The notes beneath the pieces were generated by a model that worked only from the letters and a program-made list of their open reading frames with translations, was not told the DNA's origin and did not search any database. 64,000 nucleotides of DNA from an uncultured Alistipes sp. (GTDB lineage: Bacteria; Bacteroidota; Bacteroidia; Bacteroidales; Rikenellaceae), in assembly GCA_948736885.1 (NCBI GenBank), contig CAPXWY010000004.1:24276-88275 (forward strand), written 5' to 3'. Positions 36,927 through 45,667 of this stretch are shown here, in pieces (positions within the stretch are counted from its first letter, which is position 1; each line of letters starts with the position of its first letter). The position numbers and the translations under genes were made by a program.

Positions 36927-39900
36927 TTAGAATTTCAGGTTGACGCCGAAAGTGAACGTGCTCGTCAACGGGTAGATGTAGGTGCTGCCGTCCGAGCCCT
37001 CGGGGTCGATGCCCAACTCCTTCAACGCGTTGTCGAAAGTATAGACGTTGTTGGCGTTGAAGTAGAGACGCAGCGCGCGTATGCGGCTCCGGGCCAGCTT
37101 GCCGCGGCTCATGTCGAACGTATAACCCAATTCGATGTTCTTGATCTTGAAATAGTTGCTCGACCTCATCCAGAAATCGCTCTGGAGATAGTTGTAGTGC
37201 TCCGTATTGGGGTCGAAGACCATGCGCGGATAGGTGATCTTCTCGCCGGCGGCATAGCGCTCGGCCGTCCAGCGGCCGTCGTACATCCATTTCCAGGCGT
37301 TGCCGGCCTTCTTGAAGAACGGCATCGTGTAGCCCTTGTTCAGATAGTAGGACCCGTTGGCCGAACCGACGAAGAGCACGCGCAGGTCGAAGCCCTTCCA
37401 GCCCACCATCGCCTTAGCGTTGAAATGGTACTCGGCATAGTTGGGATAGCCGATCGGCGCAATATCCTTGTTGTCGATCAGCCCGTCGCCGTTCAGGTCG
37501 ACATAGCGGATGTCGCCCAGCGTGGCGCGGTTGCCGTTGAAGGTGTTGTAGGGACGATTGGCCAGCTCCTCGGGCGTATTGTAGAGTCCGTCGGTCTTCA
37601 GACCGAAGCGCTGACCGATCGAAAAGCCCGTCTGGTTCATCCACGGATAGGGATTCTGCGCTTCGGCCTTGTAGACGATCTTGTTGCGCGCGAAGCTCAC
37701 GTCGCCGCTCACGCCGTAGCGCCAGTCGTCCTTGCGGTCCTCCCAGGCTACCTGGAGTTCGAAACCCTGGTTCTTCGTGATACCCACGTTGACGGGAGGC
37801 ACGCTGCCCGAATCCACACCGTAGATGCCCGGAATCGTGCCGAGCGTCGTGAGGATGTTGTTGCGGTCCTCGCGGAACCAGTCGGCCGTGATCGAAAGGC
37901 GGTCGCGGAACAGGCGGGCCTCCAGACCCACGTCGTACTTGCGGGCGCGCTCCCACGTGATGTCCGGATTGCCGATCACGCCCTCCGTGGCACCGGCCCA
38001 GTAGGGATTGGACGACGAACCGTTCGACGAACCCAGCCAGTAGCCGCCCTGGTTGAGGTTGTAGGTGCTCGGCAGGTAGTAGAAACGGCGGCTGCCGCCC
38101 AGGCGGTCGTTGCCGACCTCACCGTACGAAGCGCGGACCTTGAGGAACGTCAGAATGTCGTTCTGCGGAAAGAACTCCTCGCTGGTCGGCACCCAGCCCA
38201 CCGAGTAGGCGGGGAACAAGCCGAAGCGGTGTCCCTTGGCGAACTGCTCCGTACCGTTGTAGCCGACATTGACTTCGGCCATGTAGCGGTTCTTGTAGTT
38301 GTAGGTCACGCGGCCCACGAAGCCCATCACGCCCGAAGGCACGTTGTAGGAGTCGCTCGGCATCGTATAGCGCGAGGCCTTGGCCAGTAGGAGCGCCGAA
38401 ATGTTGTGGTCGTTGAAGCTGCCCGACCAGTCGATGCCCGCGTCGAGATAGAGCTTGTTCCAGTTGCTGTAGCCCCACGACTCGAACGAACCGCCGCCCA
38501 TGCCGCCGCCGAAGAACTGATAGAGGGTCGGATCGTCGGGATTGCGCTGCACCGAGTAGGTCGGAATCGAGGGACGGTAGCGCACCGTGCGGTTGTAGTT
38601 GTCCTGGTAGTTGACCGTACCGTAGATGCGCAGGCCGTCGACGATGTAGTCCATCGAGTGCTCGAGCTTGACCGTATTGTCCAGCAGCGAGTTGTAGATC
38701 GTATTGGTGCCGGCGGTCAGCAGGCTCACGATGGCGTTCTGCGAGCCGAGCGAGCTGCCGGTCTTGATGCCCAGCGGGTTGGTCGGCGAACCGGCCGTTC
38801 CGGCGAACGCATCGATCAGATGGCCGTCGACCATGCCCGGCGAAATGAAGGGATTCGCCTCGTAGATATACTGCATGATGGCCTTGTAGCGGGCCGAGAG
38901 GTCATAGGGATCGTTGCCGCTGCTCAGACCCTCCGAACGGCCGAACTGGCCGGCCGTGTTGACCGACACCTTCCAGCGCTTGGCGATCTGGATGTCGAAA
39001 TTCGAACGGAAGTTGTAGCGGTCGAACGACGACCCGGTGCGGGCGTCGTGGTAGGTGTAGTCGGTGGTGATGCCGTCCTGCGAGAAGTAGCCGAACGACA
39101 CGAAATACTTCACGCGCTCGGTGCCGCCCGCCACGTTGACATTGACCTGCATCTGCGGCGCCACGCGGTCGAACATCTCCTTGTAGAGGTCGCGGCTGGC
39201 GTAGTAGAGCGCCGGCGAACGCTTGAGCTGCTCGCGCTTCTCGGGCGAAAGGTTGGTCATGGCGTCCACCTCGACCGGCGTATAGTCGCGGTTGTTCTTG
39301 AACTTCCACAGATCGTAGTCGTCGAAGATGTAGGTCGACAGGCCCTCGTTACCGGCGAAGCTGTTCTGTTCGTGGCGGATCGCCTCATTGCGCAGCAGGG
39401 CGTATTCGTAGGAGTTCACGCCCTTCTGCAAGGCCGAAGCGCACGTGAAACCGTAGTTCAAGGAGAAATTGACGGTCGGCGCACCCGTGTTGCCGCGGCG
39501 CGTCGTCACGATGATGACGCCGTTGGCGCCTCGGATGCCGTAAACGGCCGTCGACGAAGCGTCTTTCAGCACGCTGATACCCTGTATTTCGTTGGCATCC
39601 ATCGCATTGAGCTCGGCCATCGCCTGCTCCGACGACTGCTCCACACCGTCGATGACGATCAGCGGCGCCGCGGAGCCGTAGGTCGCTACGCCGCGGATGC
39701 GGATGTCGGCGGCATTGTGGCCCGGTTCGCCCGAAGCCTGCAAGCCGCCCACGCCGGGCGTGTTGCCGATCAGCGCATTGGAGATGTTGGCCACGGGGGT
39801 GGAAACGAGGTCGGCTCCCTTCACCGAAGAGATCGAACCCGTCACGTTCACCTTCTTCTGCACGGCATAGGCCGTCACCACGACCTCTTCGGCCATGATG

Positions 39901-40208
39901 GCCTCCTCCTGCAGCGTTACGTCGATGACGCTCCGCACGCCGACGCGTTCGCTGTGCGACGTATAGCCGATGAACGAGAACTCCAGTTCGTCGTCGCCCG
40001 ACGCCTTGATCGCATACCGGCCGTCGGACATCGTGATGGCACCGGTCGCGGTGCCCTTCACCATGACGGTAACACCCGCCAAAGCGGCCCCATTCTCATC
40101 TTTGACGGTACCCGTCACCTGCGACTGCGCCGCCGCCCCCGAGGGAAACAGCACGCCCAGCAGGAGCATCAGCCCGTACAACAAGGACGTTTTGAAGATT
40201 TTTACCAT
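36927..40208 (-). CDS. SusC-family TonB-dependent transporter (first pair)
   Basis: This 1093-residue outer-membrane protein has a signal peptide ending GAAAQ. A carboxypeptidase-regulatory-like domain occupies residues about 28-110 (QVTGTVKDENGAALAGVTVMVKG). The linker EEVVVTAYAVQKKVNVTGSISSVKG leads into the plug (VLKDASSTAVYGIRGANGVIIVTTRRG) and then a 22-strand barrel, closing with TFTFGVNLKF. It is the full-length form of the family and is presumably the primary mannan-oligosaccharide importer. It lies 16 bp after the surface GH26 gene. Confidence 0.96.
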   Translation of the reverse strand: MVKIFKTSLLYGLMLLLGVLFPSGAAAQSQVTGTVKDENGAALAGVTVMVKGTATGAITMSDGRYAIKASGDDELEFSFIGYTSHSERVGVRSVIDVTLQEEAIMAEEVVVTAYAVQKKVNVTGSISSVKGADLVSTPVANISNALIGNTPGVGGLQASGEPGHNAADIRIRGVATYGSAAPLIVIDGVEQSSEQAMAELNAMDANEIQGISVLKDASSTAVYGIRGANGVIIVTTRRGNTGAPTVNFSLNYGFTCASALQKGVNSYEYALLRNEAIRHEQNSFAGNEGLSTYIFDDYDLWKFKNNRDYTPVEVDAMTNLSPEKREQLKRSPALYYASRDLYKEMFDRVAPQMQVNVNVAGGTERVKYFVSFGYFSQDGITTDYTYHDARTGSSFDRYNFRSNFDIQIAKRWKVSVNTAGQFGRSEGLSSGNDPYDLSARYKAIMQYIYEANPFISPGMVDGHLIDAFAGTAGSPTNPLGIKTGSSLGSQNAIVSLLTAGTNTIYNSLLDNTVKLEHSMDYIVDGLRIYGTVNYQDNYNRTVRYRPSIPTYSVQRNPDDPTLYQFFGGGMGGGSFESWGYSNWNKLYLDAGIDWSGSFNDHNISALLLAKASRYTMPSDSYNVPSGVMGFVGRVTYNYKNRYMAEVNVGYNGTEQFAKGHRFGLFPAYSVGWVPTSEEFFPQNDILTFLKVRASYGEVGNDRLGGSRRFYYLPSTYNLNQGGYWLGSSNGSSSNPYWAGATEGVIGNPDITWERARKYDVGLEARLFRDRLSITADWFREDRNNILTTLGTIPGIYGVDSGSVPPVNVGITKNQGFELQVAWEDRKDDWRYGVSGDVSFARNKIVYKAEAQNPYPWMNQTGFSIGQRFGLKTDGLYNTPEELANRPYNTFNGNRATLGDIRYVDLNGDGLIDNKDIAPIGYPNYAEYHFNAKAMVGWKGFDLRVLFVGSANGSYYLNKGYTMPFFKKAGNAWKWMYDGRWTAERYAAGEKITYPRMVFDPNTEHYNYLQSDFWMRSSNYFKIKNIELGYTFDMSRGKLARSRIRALRLYFNANNVYTFDNALKELGIDPEGSDGSTYIYPLTSTFTFGVNLKF

Positions 40209-40224
40209 AGGATTTAAGGTTGTT

Positions 40225-41580
40225 TTAGGTTGTTTGCAAATCGGGGCACTCGACCGTCACCCCTTCGACCATCCGGTACATCGGCGGAAGATCGGCGCTG
40301 AAGAGCGAACGGGAGCGGGAGTACATGATCCGGAAATTCTCCTCGGAGGGATGTCCCGGATAGACAGAGTAGAAATGCTTGTCGGATTCGTTGGGGCCGA
40401 CATACTTGTTGCGCCACATGACCACCATCGAGACCCGCTGGCCGGTGAGCGGCGTCAACAGACACCGAGTCCAGTAATCCTCATTGGTAAAGGACTCCTG
40501 GCCCGTTTCGGTCACACCGCAGGGCTTGCGCTTTTCGAGCGAAAGGGCCGAGATGGCTTTCAGATTGGAGGAGAAGGCGGCGGTGTTGAGACCGTGGTAG
40601 CAGTCCATGCCGATGAAGTCGACCCATTCGTCGCCCGGCCAGCGGAAAAGCAGGCGCCCTTTCGCATCGGCATACTCGCCGTCCATCTGCGGCGAGACGG
40701 CATAGATAAGATTGTGTACCCCGCGCGTGTCGCGCAGATGGCGCACGGTCATCCGCCAAAGAGCGATGAACTGCTCCTCGGTGGTGCATTTCGAGCCCCA
40801 CCACGACCACGTCTGCGTGTGTTCATGATAGGGACGGAAGACAAAGGGAACGAGCGTGCCGTCGGCGGCTTTGAGATCGAGTGCGAAGTCGGCCAGGCGG
40901 TCGAGCCAGCCCAGGTAGGCCGTATGCTGCGCGGAACCTTCGGTCAGAATCGAAGCCACCACGTTATCGTTGCTGTTGTCCCACGAATCGCCGCCGGTCA
41001 CGGGATTGTTCAGGTGGCAGCAGGCCACGATGACCTCGCCGCGGGCATGGGCTTCCAGCATCACACGGCGCCGGATGGCGTTCTCGCGCTTGTCGTAGTC
41101 GTAGGAAGCGCGGTTGTCCATCACCGACGCCAGATCGACGCTGAAGACGGCAGGATAGTCGCCGCAGACGGCCTTGGTGTCCGAGCCGCCCGGCTCGTCG
41201 TACCAATAGCGGCCGTACCACAGATCGTCGTGATGGCCGAACATGAAGCCGCGGGCCGCCACCGCCCACAGATTCGAATAGAGGGCTTTGGTTTCGGCCG
41301 TGGCCACGGGGTCCACCATCGTAAGGCGGACGAGCTCGGGATTGTCGGGCTCGGGATTGTCGGGATTGTCGGGATTGGTTCCGCCGCCGTCTTCGCCGCC
41401 CTGGTTTCCGCCGCCGTCAGGCTGCGGCTTGAGGGGGGGGGACGGAATCTCTATGTCGCTGCCGCCGCACGCCGGCATCGACACAGCGATTCCTATGCAG
41501 CAGACCGCCGCACAGAACAGACGCAGGAAGCGCCGGACGGAATCACCGAAAGATTGCATGGGTAACATGACCGGAAGCAT
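40225..41580 (-). CDS. Surface GH26 beta-mannanase lipoprotein with C9 tract
   Basis: This 451-residue lipoprotein has lipobox VSMPAC followed by GGSDIEIP and a Gly/Asn/Pro/Asp-rich linker (residues about 50-80). A GH26 domain follows with the acid/base in FRPYHEHTQTWSWWG near residue 250 and the nucleophile in CGVTETGQES near 358. It is probably the endo-mannanase acting on polysaccharide outside the cell. The ATG at 41580 shares a base with the stop of the preceding gene (TGATG), indicating translational coupling; an ATG at 41559 is an alternative. A run of nine C in the coding strand lies just after the lipidation site. Confidence 0.9.
   Translation of the reverse strand: MLPVMLPMQSFGDSVRRFLRLFCAAVCCIGIAVSMPACGGSDIEIPSPPLKPQPDGGGNQGGEDGGGTNPDNPDNPEPDNPELVRLTMVDPVATAETKALYSNLWAVAARGFMFGHHDDLWYGRYWYDEPGGSDTKAVCGDYPAVFSVDLASVMDNRASYDYDKRENAIRRRVMLEAHARGEVIVACCHLNNPVTGGDSWDNSNDNVVASILTEGSAQHTAYLGWLDRLADFALDLKAADGTLVPFVFRPYHEHTQTWSWWGSKCTTEEQFIALWRMTVRHLRDTRGVHNLIYAVSPQMDGEYADAKGRLLFRWPGDEWVDFIGMDCYHGLNTAAFSSNLKAISALSLEKRKPCGVTETGQESFTNEDYWTRCLLTPLTGQRVSMVVMWRNKYVGPNESDKHFYSVYPGHPSEENFRIMYSRSRSLFSADLPPMYRMVEGVTVECPDLQTT
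41433..41441 (-). repeat. Homopolymer C9 (coding strand) in the GH26 lipoprotein gene
   Basis: Nine identical bases encode Ser-Pro-Pro-Leu right after the lipobox region. Slippage by one or two bases would truncate the protein. Confidence 0.85.
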
Positions 41581-42620
41581 CAATACTCGTTTTCAAGCAG
41601 CGCGTCGTGGTTGTCGAGCGGCTTGTCCGACGACTTCTTCATCAGATAGAACGTATGGCGGATGTTGTTCACATACCAACGATCGTCCGACCAATCGTCC
41701 ATCCCGTTGGTGAAAGGACCCGGATGTTCGCGGTAGAACGACAAACCGTCTACCGGAACCTGCTTGTCCCAAAAATCGTGAGTTCCCCCCCCCAACTGCT
41801 TCGACGTCCAGAGCGGGGTCGTGCAGTCGGCGTCCTCCCAGGCATAGAAGGTAACATCGCCCGAAGAAGGATTCTTCGCCCAGCGCGCCTTGCCCTTGGG
41901 CAGAATGCGGTACTTGCCATTCACATCCTTTTCAGACTTGTTCTGATACATGTAATTGGCCCATTTGCCATCGTCGCCCGGCAGGTTGAGGATCGTGCCG
42001 TAGCTCACGCCCGTCTGCTCGTCGACGCGGGCGAGCTTGAAGCTGACCGTATTGTCGTCCTCGTCGGTAGGCATGTATCCTTCGCCCCATTGCCACCATT
42101 TGTCCATAGCCGTCGACATGACGATACTGCCGTCGAAACCTCCGAGCACAATGAATGCGCTCTTCGGAGCGCTGCCGTCGAGAATACCGCCGCGGGGATC
42201 GAACAGATAGACGCCCTCGAGCGGCTCTTCGAAAGCGCTGTAGGAGACGCTATACTCGCGCGTTTCGCCCGTCTCGGCGGTTACGACGAACGAACCCTTG
42301 CCGCTGCTCAGGTCCAGCGTACTGCCCGCCTGTACCGAGGCCGTAGCGCCGTACTGCAGTTCGATACCCTCCACCTTGACCGCCGCCATATCGTTGATGG
42401 CGCCCGTGACGAGCCGCACCGACACGGCACCCTCGTCGTCATGCCGCCAATCGTGGGTGATGACGGCTTCTCCGATCTGATTCTCCAGCCGGAAGCTCAC
42501 CGGCGTGCGTTCGCGCAGCCACGGATCGACCATGTCAGGCGCCGACGATTCGTTCTCGTAGCAACCGCCCAGCAAGGCCCCCGCACATACGCAGAACAGA
42601 GGAAGCAAAAGTTTTCGCAT
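41580..42620 (-). CDS. Surface glycan-binding lipoprotein, first gene of the mannan operon
   Basis: This 346-residue lipoprotein has lipobox ALLGGC followed by the acidic YENESSAPD. An N-terminal beta-rich, DUF5018-like region (VSFRLENQIGEAVITHDWRHDDEGAVSVRLVTG, then GKGSFVVTAETGETREYSVSYSAF) is followed by a 180-residue C-terminal domain rich in Trp and Tyr (WWQWGEGYMPTDEDD, FYAWEDADCTTPLW), suited to carbohydrate stacking. Its position ahead of GH26 and SusC/SusD is that of a surface glycan-binding protein. The name is by position and composition, not by close homology. It contains a nine-G run at 41785-41793. Confidence 0.72.
   Translation of the reverse strand: MRKLLLPLFCVCAGALLGGCYENESSAPDMVDPWLRERTPVSFRLENQIGEAVITHDWRHDDEGAVSVRLVTGAINDMAAVKVEGIELQYGATASVQAGSTLDLSSGKGSFVVTAETGETREYSVSYSAFEEPLEGVYLFDPRGGILDGSAPKSAFIVLGGFDGSIVMSTAMDKWWQWGEGYMPTDEDDNTVSFKLARVDEQTGVSYGTILNLPGDDGKWANYMYQNKSEKDVNGKYRILPKGKARWAKNPSSGDVTFYAWEDADCTTPLWTSKQLGGGTHDFWDKQVPVDGLSFYREHPGPFTNGMDDWSDDRWYVNNIRHTFYLMKKSSDKPLDNHDALLENEY
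41785..41793 (-). repeat. Homopolymer G9 (coding strand) in the glycan-binding lipoprotein gene
   Basis: Nine identical bases encode the Leu-Gly-Gly-Gly of SKQLGGGTHDF near residue 278. A slip would remove the last 65 or so residues. Confidence 0.85.
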
Positions 42621-42711
42621 AAAGGTTTAGGTTTAGGTTGGTTTTTCTTGCCGGTGCAACCCTCCCGCGCGGAATCGTCTCCGTCCGGACAGGGCCGCAC
42701 TTTCTCTAAAG

Positions 42712-42719
42712 CAAAAGTA
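42712..42719 (-). promoter_or_regulatory. -7 element of the main mannan operon
   Basis: Minus strand TACTTTTG, perfect to TAnnTTTG, about 92 bp before the first start codon. A -33 TTG at the right distance is not evident, which fits a promoter that needs an activator. The nearby AraC-type protein is the obvious candidate. Confidence 0.6.
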
Positions 42720-42784
42720 GACAAACCCGCCCGCCCGGTTTGATACATTCTTATCTAAAACCGATACTCAAAGCACCAAACAGA

Positions 42785-42811
42785 ACATCCGGGGCTTTCC
42801 GCTCCGGATGT
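42785..42811 (-). terminator. Hairpin after the AraC regulator
   Basis: ACATCCGG (42785-42792) pairs with CCGGATGT (42804-42811), just after the regulator's stop. The T run on the minus strand is weak, so this is a probable rather than certain terminator. Confidence 0.5.
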
Positions 42812-42819
42812 CGACTTTT

Positions 42820-43698
42820 TCAGACGAAGACTTTCTTCGGTAGAAACAGGGTTCGGAACTTGTGCGGCGGCATCCCTTTCTTGCGTTTGAAGATGCGGTT
42901 GAAATTGGCCATGTTGTTGAAACCGCAGCAGAAGGCGATCTCGGCGATCGTCATGTCGGTGTCGATGAGCATGCGGGCCACATGTCCCAGCCGGATTTCG
43001 GTGAGCGTGTCGATGAAACTCTGTCCGGTCACCTTCTTGATGAAGCGGCTGAACGAGACGTCGGACATGTTGATGAGCGCCGCCGCCTCCGAGAGCGAGA
43101 TCTGGCGGTGGAAGTTCTGGCTCATGTAGGCGAAGACCGTTTCGAGGCGGGCCGAATGCGACTTGAGTTTCTTCTGGACGAACGTCACGTCGGAGAGCAC
43201 CTCGCGGTCGTGCGAAAGCGACAGATCGTTCAGAATCATGATCATGTCCAACAGCGGCTTCATCCCCCCGACCGCGCCCTGTTCGTAGAGTTCCTTGATG
43301 CGCGGCGCCATGCGTTCGGTCGTCTCGCGCGAAAAGAGCACCCCGCGCCGCGCTTCGGCGAAAAGCGATTTGAGCGCAGCCATCGGATTGCGGTTCAGCA
43401 GCTTGTCGTCCAGCAGATCGGGGCTGAACTGCAACGTGATTTCATGAATCTCCTCCGACTCGCAGCGGTCGGTGAACCAGGCGTGGGGCGTGTCGCCGCT
43501 CACGAGCACCAGTTCCATGTCGCCGATGCGTCCGACATGATTGCCGATCACGCGCGAGGCCCCCGCAGCGTTCATCACCAAGTTGAGCTCCATCTCCTGA
43601 TGGGTGTGCAGCGGGAAGTCGAAACAGGCCTTCTTCCGGGAAAAAATCATAAAGCAGTCGTTATCAGTCAACGGCGTGCTTTCGCGAAGAATCTCCAT
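42820..43698 (-). CDS. AraC-family transcriptional regulator of the mannan locus
   Basis: This 292-residue DNA-binding protein has an N-terminal cupin-like sensing region (FDFPLHTHQEMELNLVMNA near residue 30, then GDMELVLVSGDTPHAWF). The C-terminal double helix-turn-helix covers residues about 190-290 (SLSEAAALINMSDVSFSRFIKKVTGQSFIDTL, then MTIAEIAFCCGFNNMANFNRIFKRKKGMPPHKFR). It lies between the two divergently organised mannan units, and no hybrid two-component or SusR-like sensor is nearby. It is therefore the likely controller, probably sensing a manno-oligosaccharide or mannose derivative. The start MEILREST at 43698 removes an unlikely upstream extension that would run through the promoter. 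Confidence 0.88.
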   Translation of the reverse strand: MEILRESTPLTDNDCFMIFSRKKACFDFPLHTHQEMELNLVMNAAGASRVIGNHVGRIGDMELVLVSGDTPHAWFTDRCESEEIHEITLQFSPDLLDDKLLNRNPMAALKSLFAEARRGVLFSRETTERMAPRIKELYEQGAVGGMKPLLDMIMILNDLSLSHDREVLSDVTFVQKKLKSHSARLETVFAYMSQNFHRQISLSEAAALINMSDVSFSRFIKKVTGQSFIDTLTEIRLGHVARMLIDTDMTIAEIAFCCGFNNMANFNRIFKRKKGMPPHKFRTLFLPKKVFV

Positions 43699-43724
43699 AG
43701 TCAGGTTCGTCAAGTTGGTTTGCA

Positions 43725-43753
43725 CAAATATAACGATTAATTCCAAATTGCAA
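43725..43753 (-). promoter_or_regulatory. Promoter of the AraC regulator
   Basis: On the minus strand TTG (43751-43753), an 18-bp spacer and TATATTTG (43725-43732) give a perfect Bacteroidetes promoter, about 25 bp from the start codon. Confidence 0.75.
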
Positions 43754-43940
43754 AAAATAGATAATAATATTCCGCACACCTATATATAAATACAATTTTG
43801 CAAAAGCAACATTTAAATAATTGTTAATCAATAATATAAATACAATCAACAGCAATACATCATCAATACAACATTGAAAAACCTACAAGAAAGGATTATA
43901 TTTGGTTAAAATAATATCAATTTCATCTGATAATAAGAGC
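43754..43940. promoter_or_regulatory. Strongly AT-rich regulatory gap between regulator and esterase operon
   Basis: This stretch is far more AT-rich than the rest of the window, with many A/T tracts (for example AATAATATAAATACAATCAA) and no coding frame. It lies between divergent promoters and is a likely place for regulator binding. I could not pick out a convincing direct repeat as operator. Confidence 0.5.
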
Positions 43941-43948
43941 TACCTTTG
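43941..43948 (+). promoter_or_regulatory. -7 element of the esterase-GH30-GH26 unit
   Basis: TACCTTTG, perfect to consensus, 56 bp before the start codon at 44004. Confidence 0.6.
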
Positions 43949-44003
43949 ATTCGGAGAAATCCGATTCGCACCGTTCCGACCTTTCACATTTTACCGACCC
44001 CGA

Positions 44004-45656
44004 ATGAAATCACCTTCCGACTTCTTCCGCCGCGCCTCGGCCATCGCCGCAGGCGCCTGTGCGCTGGCACTCTGCGTCTTCCCGGCGCAAGGCGCCGAGC
44101 GGCACCCCGACCCCGACGCACAACAGCTCTTCATCGGCGAAAACATCGCCGTGGCCCAAACCGCCTACGGCAAGGTGCGCGGCTTCGTGCTGCGCGACAT
44201 CTTCTGCTTCCGCGGCATCCCCTACGGCGCCGACACGGGCGGCGAAAACCGCTTCATGCCGCCCCGACCGCCCGAAGCGTGGGAGGGCGTGCGCCCGGCA
44301 GTGGCCTACGGCGCTTCGGCACCGCAGAGCTACTACGACCGGCGCCCCGAATCCTACTCGATGTTCGTCGACCACTGGAACTACGACCTGATGGGCGAAG
44401 ACTGCCTGCGTCTGAACGTATGGACGCCCGCCCTCGACGACGGCAAGCGCCGTCCGGTGCTCGTGTGGCTCCACGGCGGCGGCTTCGCCCGCGGCAACGG
44501 CATCGAGCAGGACAGCTACGACGGCGAGAACATCGCCCGCTACGGCGACATCGTCTTCTGCTCGGTGAACCACCGGCTCAACGCGTTCGGATTCTCCGAC
44601 TTCGCATCCGTGGGCGGCGAGAAATACCGCCGTTCGGGCAACGTCGGGATGCTCGACATCGTGGCCGCCCTGCAATGGGTGCACGACAACATCGCGAACT
44701 TCGGCGGCGATCCCACGAACGTGACGATCATGGGACAGTCGGGCGGCGCCTCGAAAGTCTGCCTGCTCGCCGCCATGCCGGCGGCCAAAGGGCTCTTCCA
44801 CAAGGCCGTGGCCCTGAGCGGCGACGCCACGCGCGCCAACGATGCCGCCTACGCCGAACGGCTGGGCGAGACGATCCTGCGCGAAGCGGGGCTCGACGCC
44901 TCGCGCATCGACGAATTGCAGCGCATGCCCTGGGAAGCATACATGGAGCTGGCCGAACGCGCCAGGCAGCGCATGGCCGACGAGGAGCCGGGCTACCGCA
45001 CGGGCTTCGCACCCGTGGCCGACGACATCGACATTCCGGAAGGCACCTTCTACACGGGCAGAAACCTCGCGACGGGCTCCGACGTCCCGATGCTTCTCTG
45101 CTCCACCTACCACGAGTGGAACCCCGACCGCGACAACCCCGAACTCGAAGCGACCACGCTCGACGGCGTAGTGCGGCACCTCCAACCGCAGTACGGCGAC
45201 CGGACCCGGCGCATCGTCGAAGCCTATGCCGCGGCCTTCCCTGACCGTCGCCCGATCGAAATATGGGCGCTCATCGTCTCCAACCGCCAGGGCACCATAC
45301 GCACGGCCAACGCCAAATGCAGCCAGCGGTCGCCCGTCTACGTGGGCTGGTTCGGCTGGGAATCGCCCCTTTTCGACGGCCGCCACCGCGCGTTCCACTG
45401 CATCGACATCAGCTTCTGGCTGCTCAACACCGACCGCATGCTCACCCACACCGGCGGCGGCAAGGCTCCGCGCACGCTCTCGAAGAAGATGGCCGACGCC
45501 CTGCTGCACTTCATGCGCACGGGCGACCCCAACTGCAAGGCGCTTCCCGCCTGGCCGCGCTACACCCCCGAGCGGGGCGAACTGATGATCCTCGACACGC
45601 ATTGCCGCCGCGCCGACGACCCCGACCGTTCGGCACGCGCCGCCTTCACCGACTAA
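44004..45656 (+). CDS. Secreted type-B carboxylesterase
   Basis: This 550-residue protein has a signal peptide (ACALALCVFPAQGA). It shows the type-B carboxylesterase pattern: FRGIPYGAD near residue 70, EDCLRLNVWTPAL near 130, the oxyanion loop VWLHGGGFARGNG near 155, and the nucleophile elbow IMGQSGGASKVC near 244. The C-terminal region has AFHCIDISFWLLNTD. It heads a four-gene unit with GH30 and two GH26 enzymes (next gene after 11 bp). A role in removing acetyl groups from mannan is an attractive inference, though type-B esterases also act on many other esters. Confidence 0.83.
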   Translation: MKSPSDFFRRASAIAAGACALALCVFPAQGAERHPDPDAQQLFIGENIAVAQTAYGKVRGFVLRDIFCFRGIPYGADTGGENRFMPPRPPEAWEGVRPAVAYGASAPQSYYDRRPESYSMFVDHWNYDLMGEDCLRLNVWTPALDDGKRRPVLVWLHGGGFARGNGIEQDSYDGENIARYGDIVFCSVNHRLNAFGFSDFASVGGEKYRRSGNVGMLDIVAALQWVHDNIANFGGDPTNVTIMGQSGGASKVCLLAAMPAAKGLFHKAVALSGDATRANDAAYAERLGETILREAGLDASRIDELQRMPWEAYMELAERARQRMADEEPGYRTGFAPVADDIDIPEGTFYTGRNLATGSDVPMLLCSTYHEWNPDRDNPELEATTLDGVVRHLQPQYGDRTRRIVEAYAAAFPDRRPIEIWALIVSNRQGTIRTANAKCSQRSPVYVGWFGWESPLFDGRHRAFHCIDISFWLLNTDRMLTHTGGGKAPRTLSKKMADALLHFMRTGDPNCKALPAWPRYTPERGELMILDTHCRRADDPDRSARAAFTD

Positions 45657-45667
45657 CCCCCGACCTT

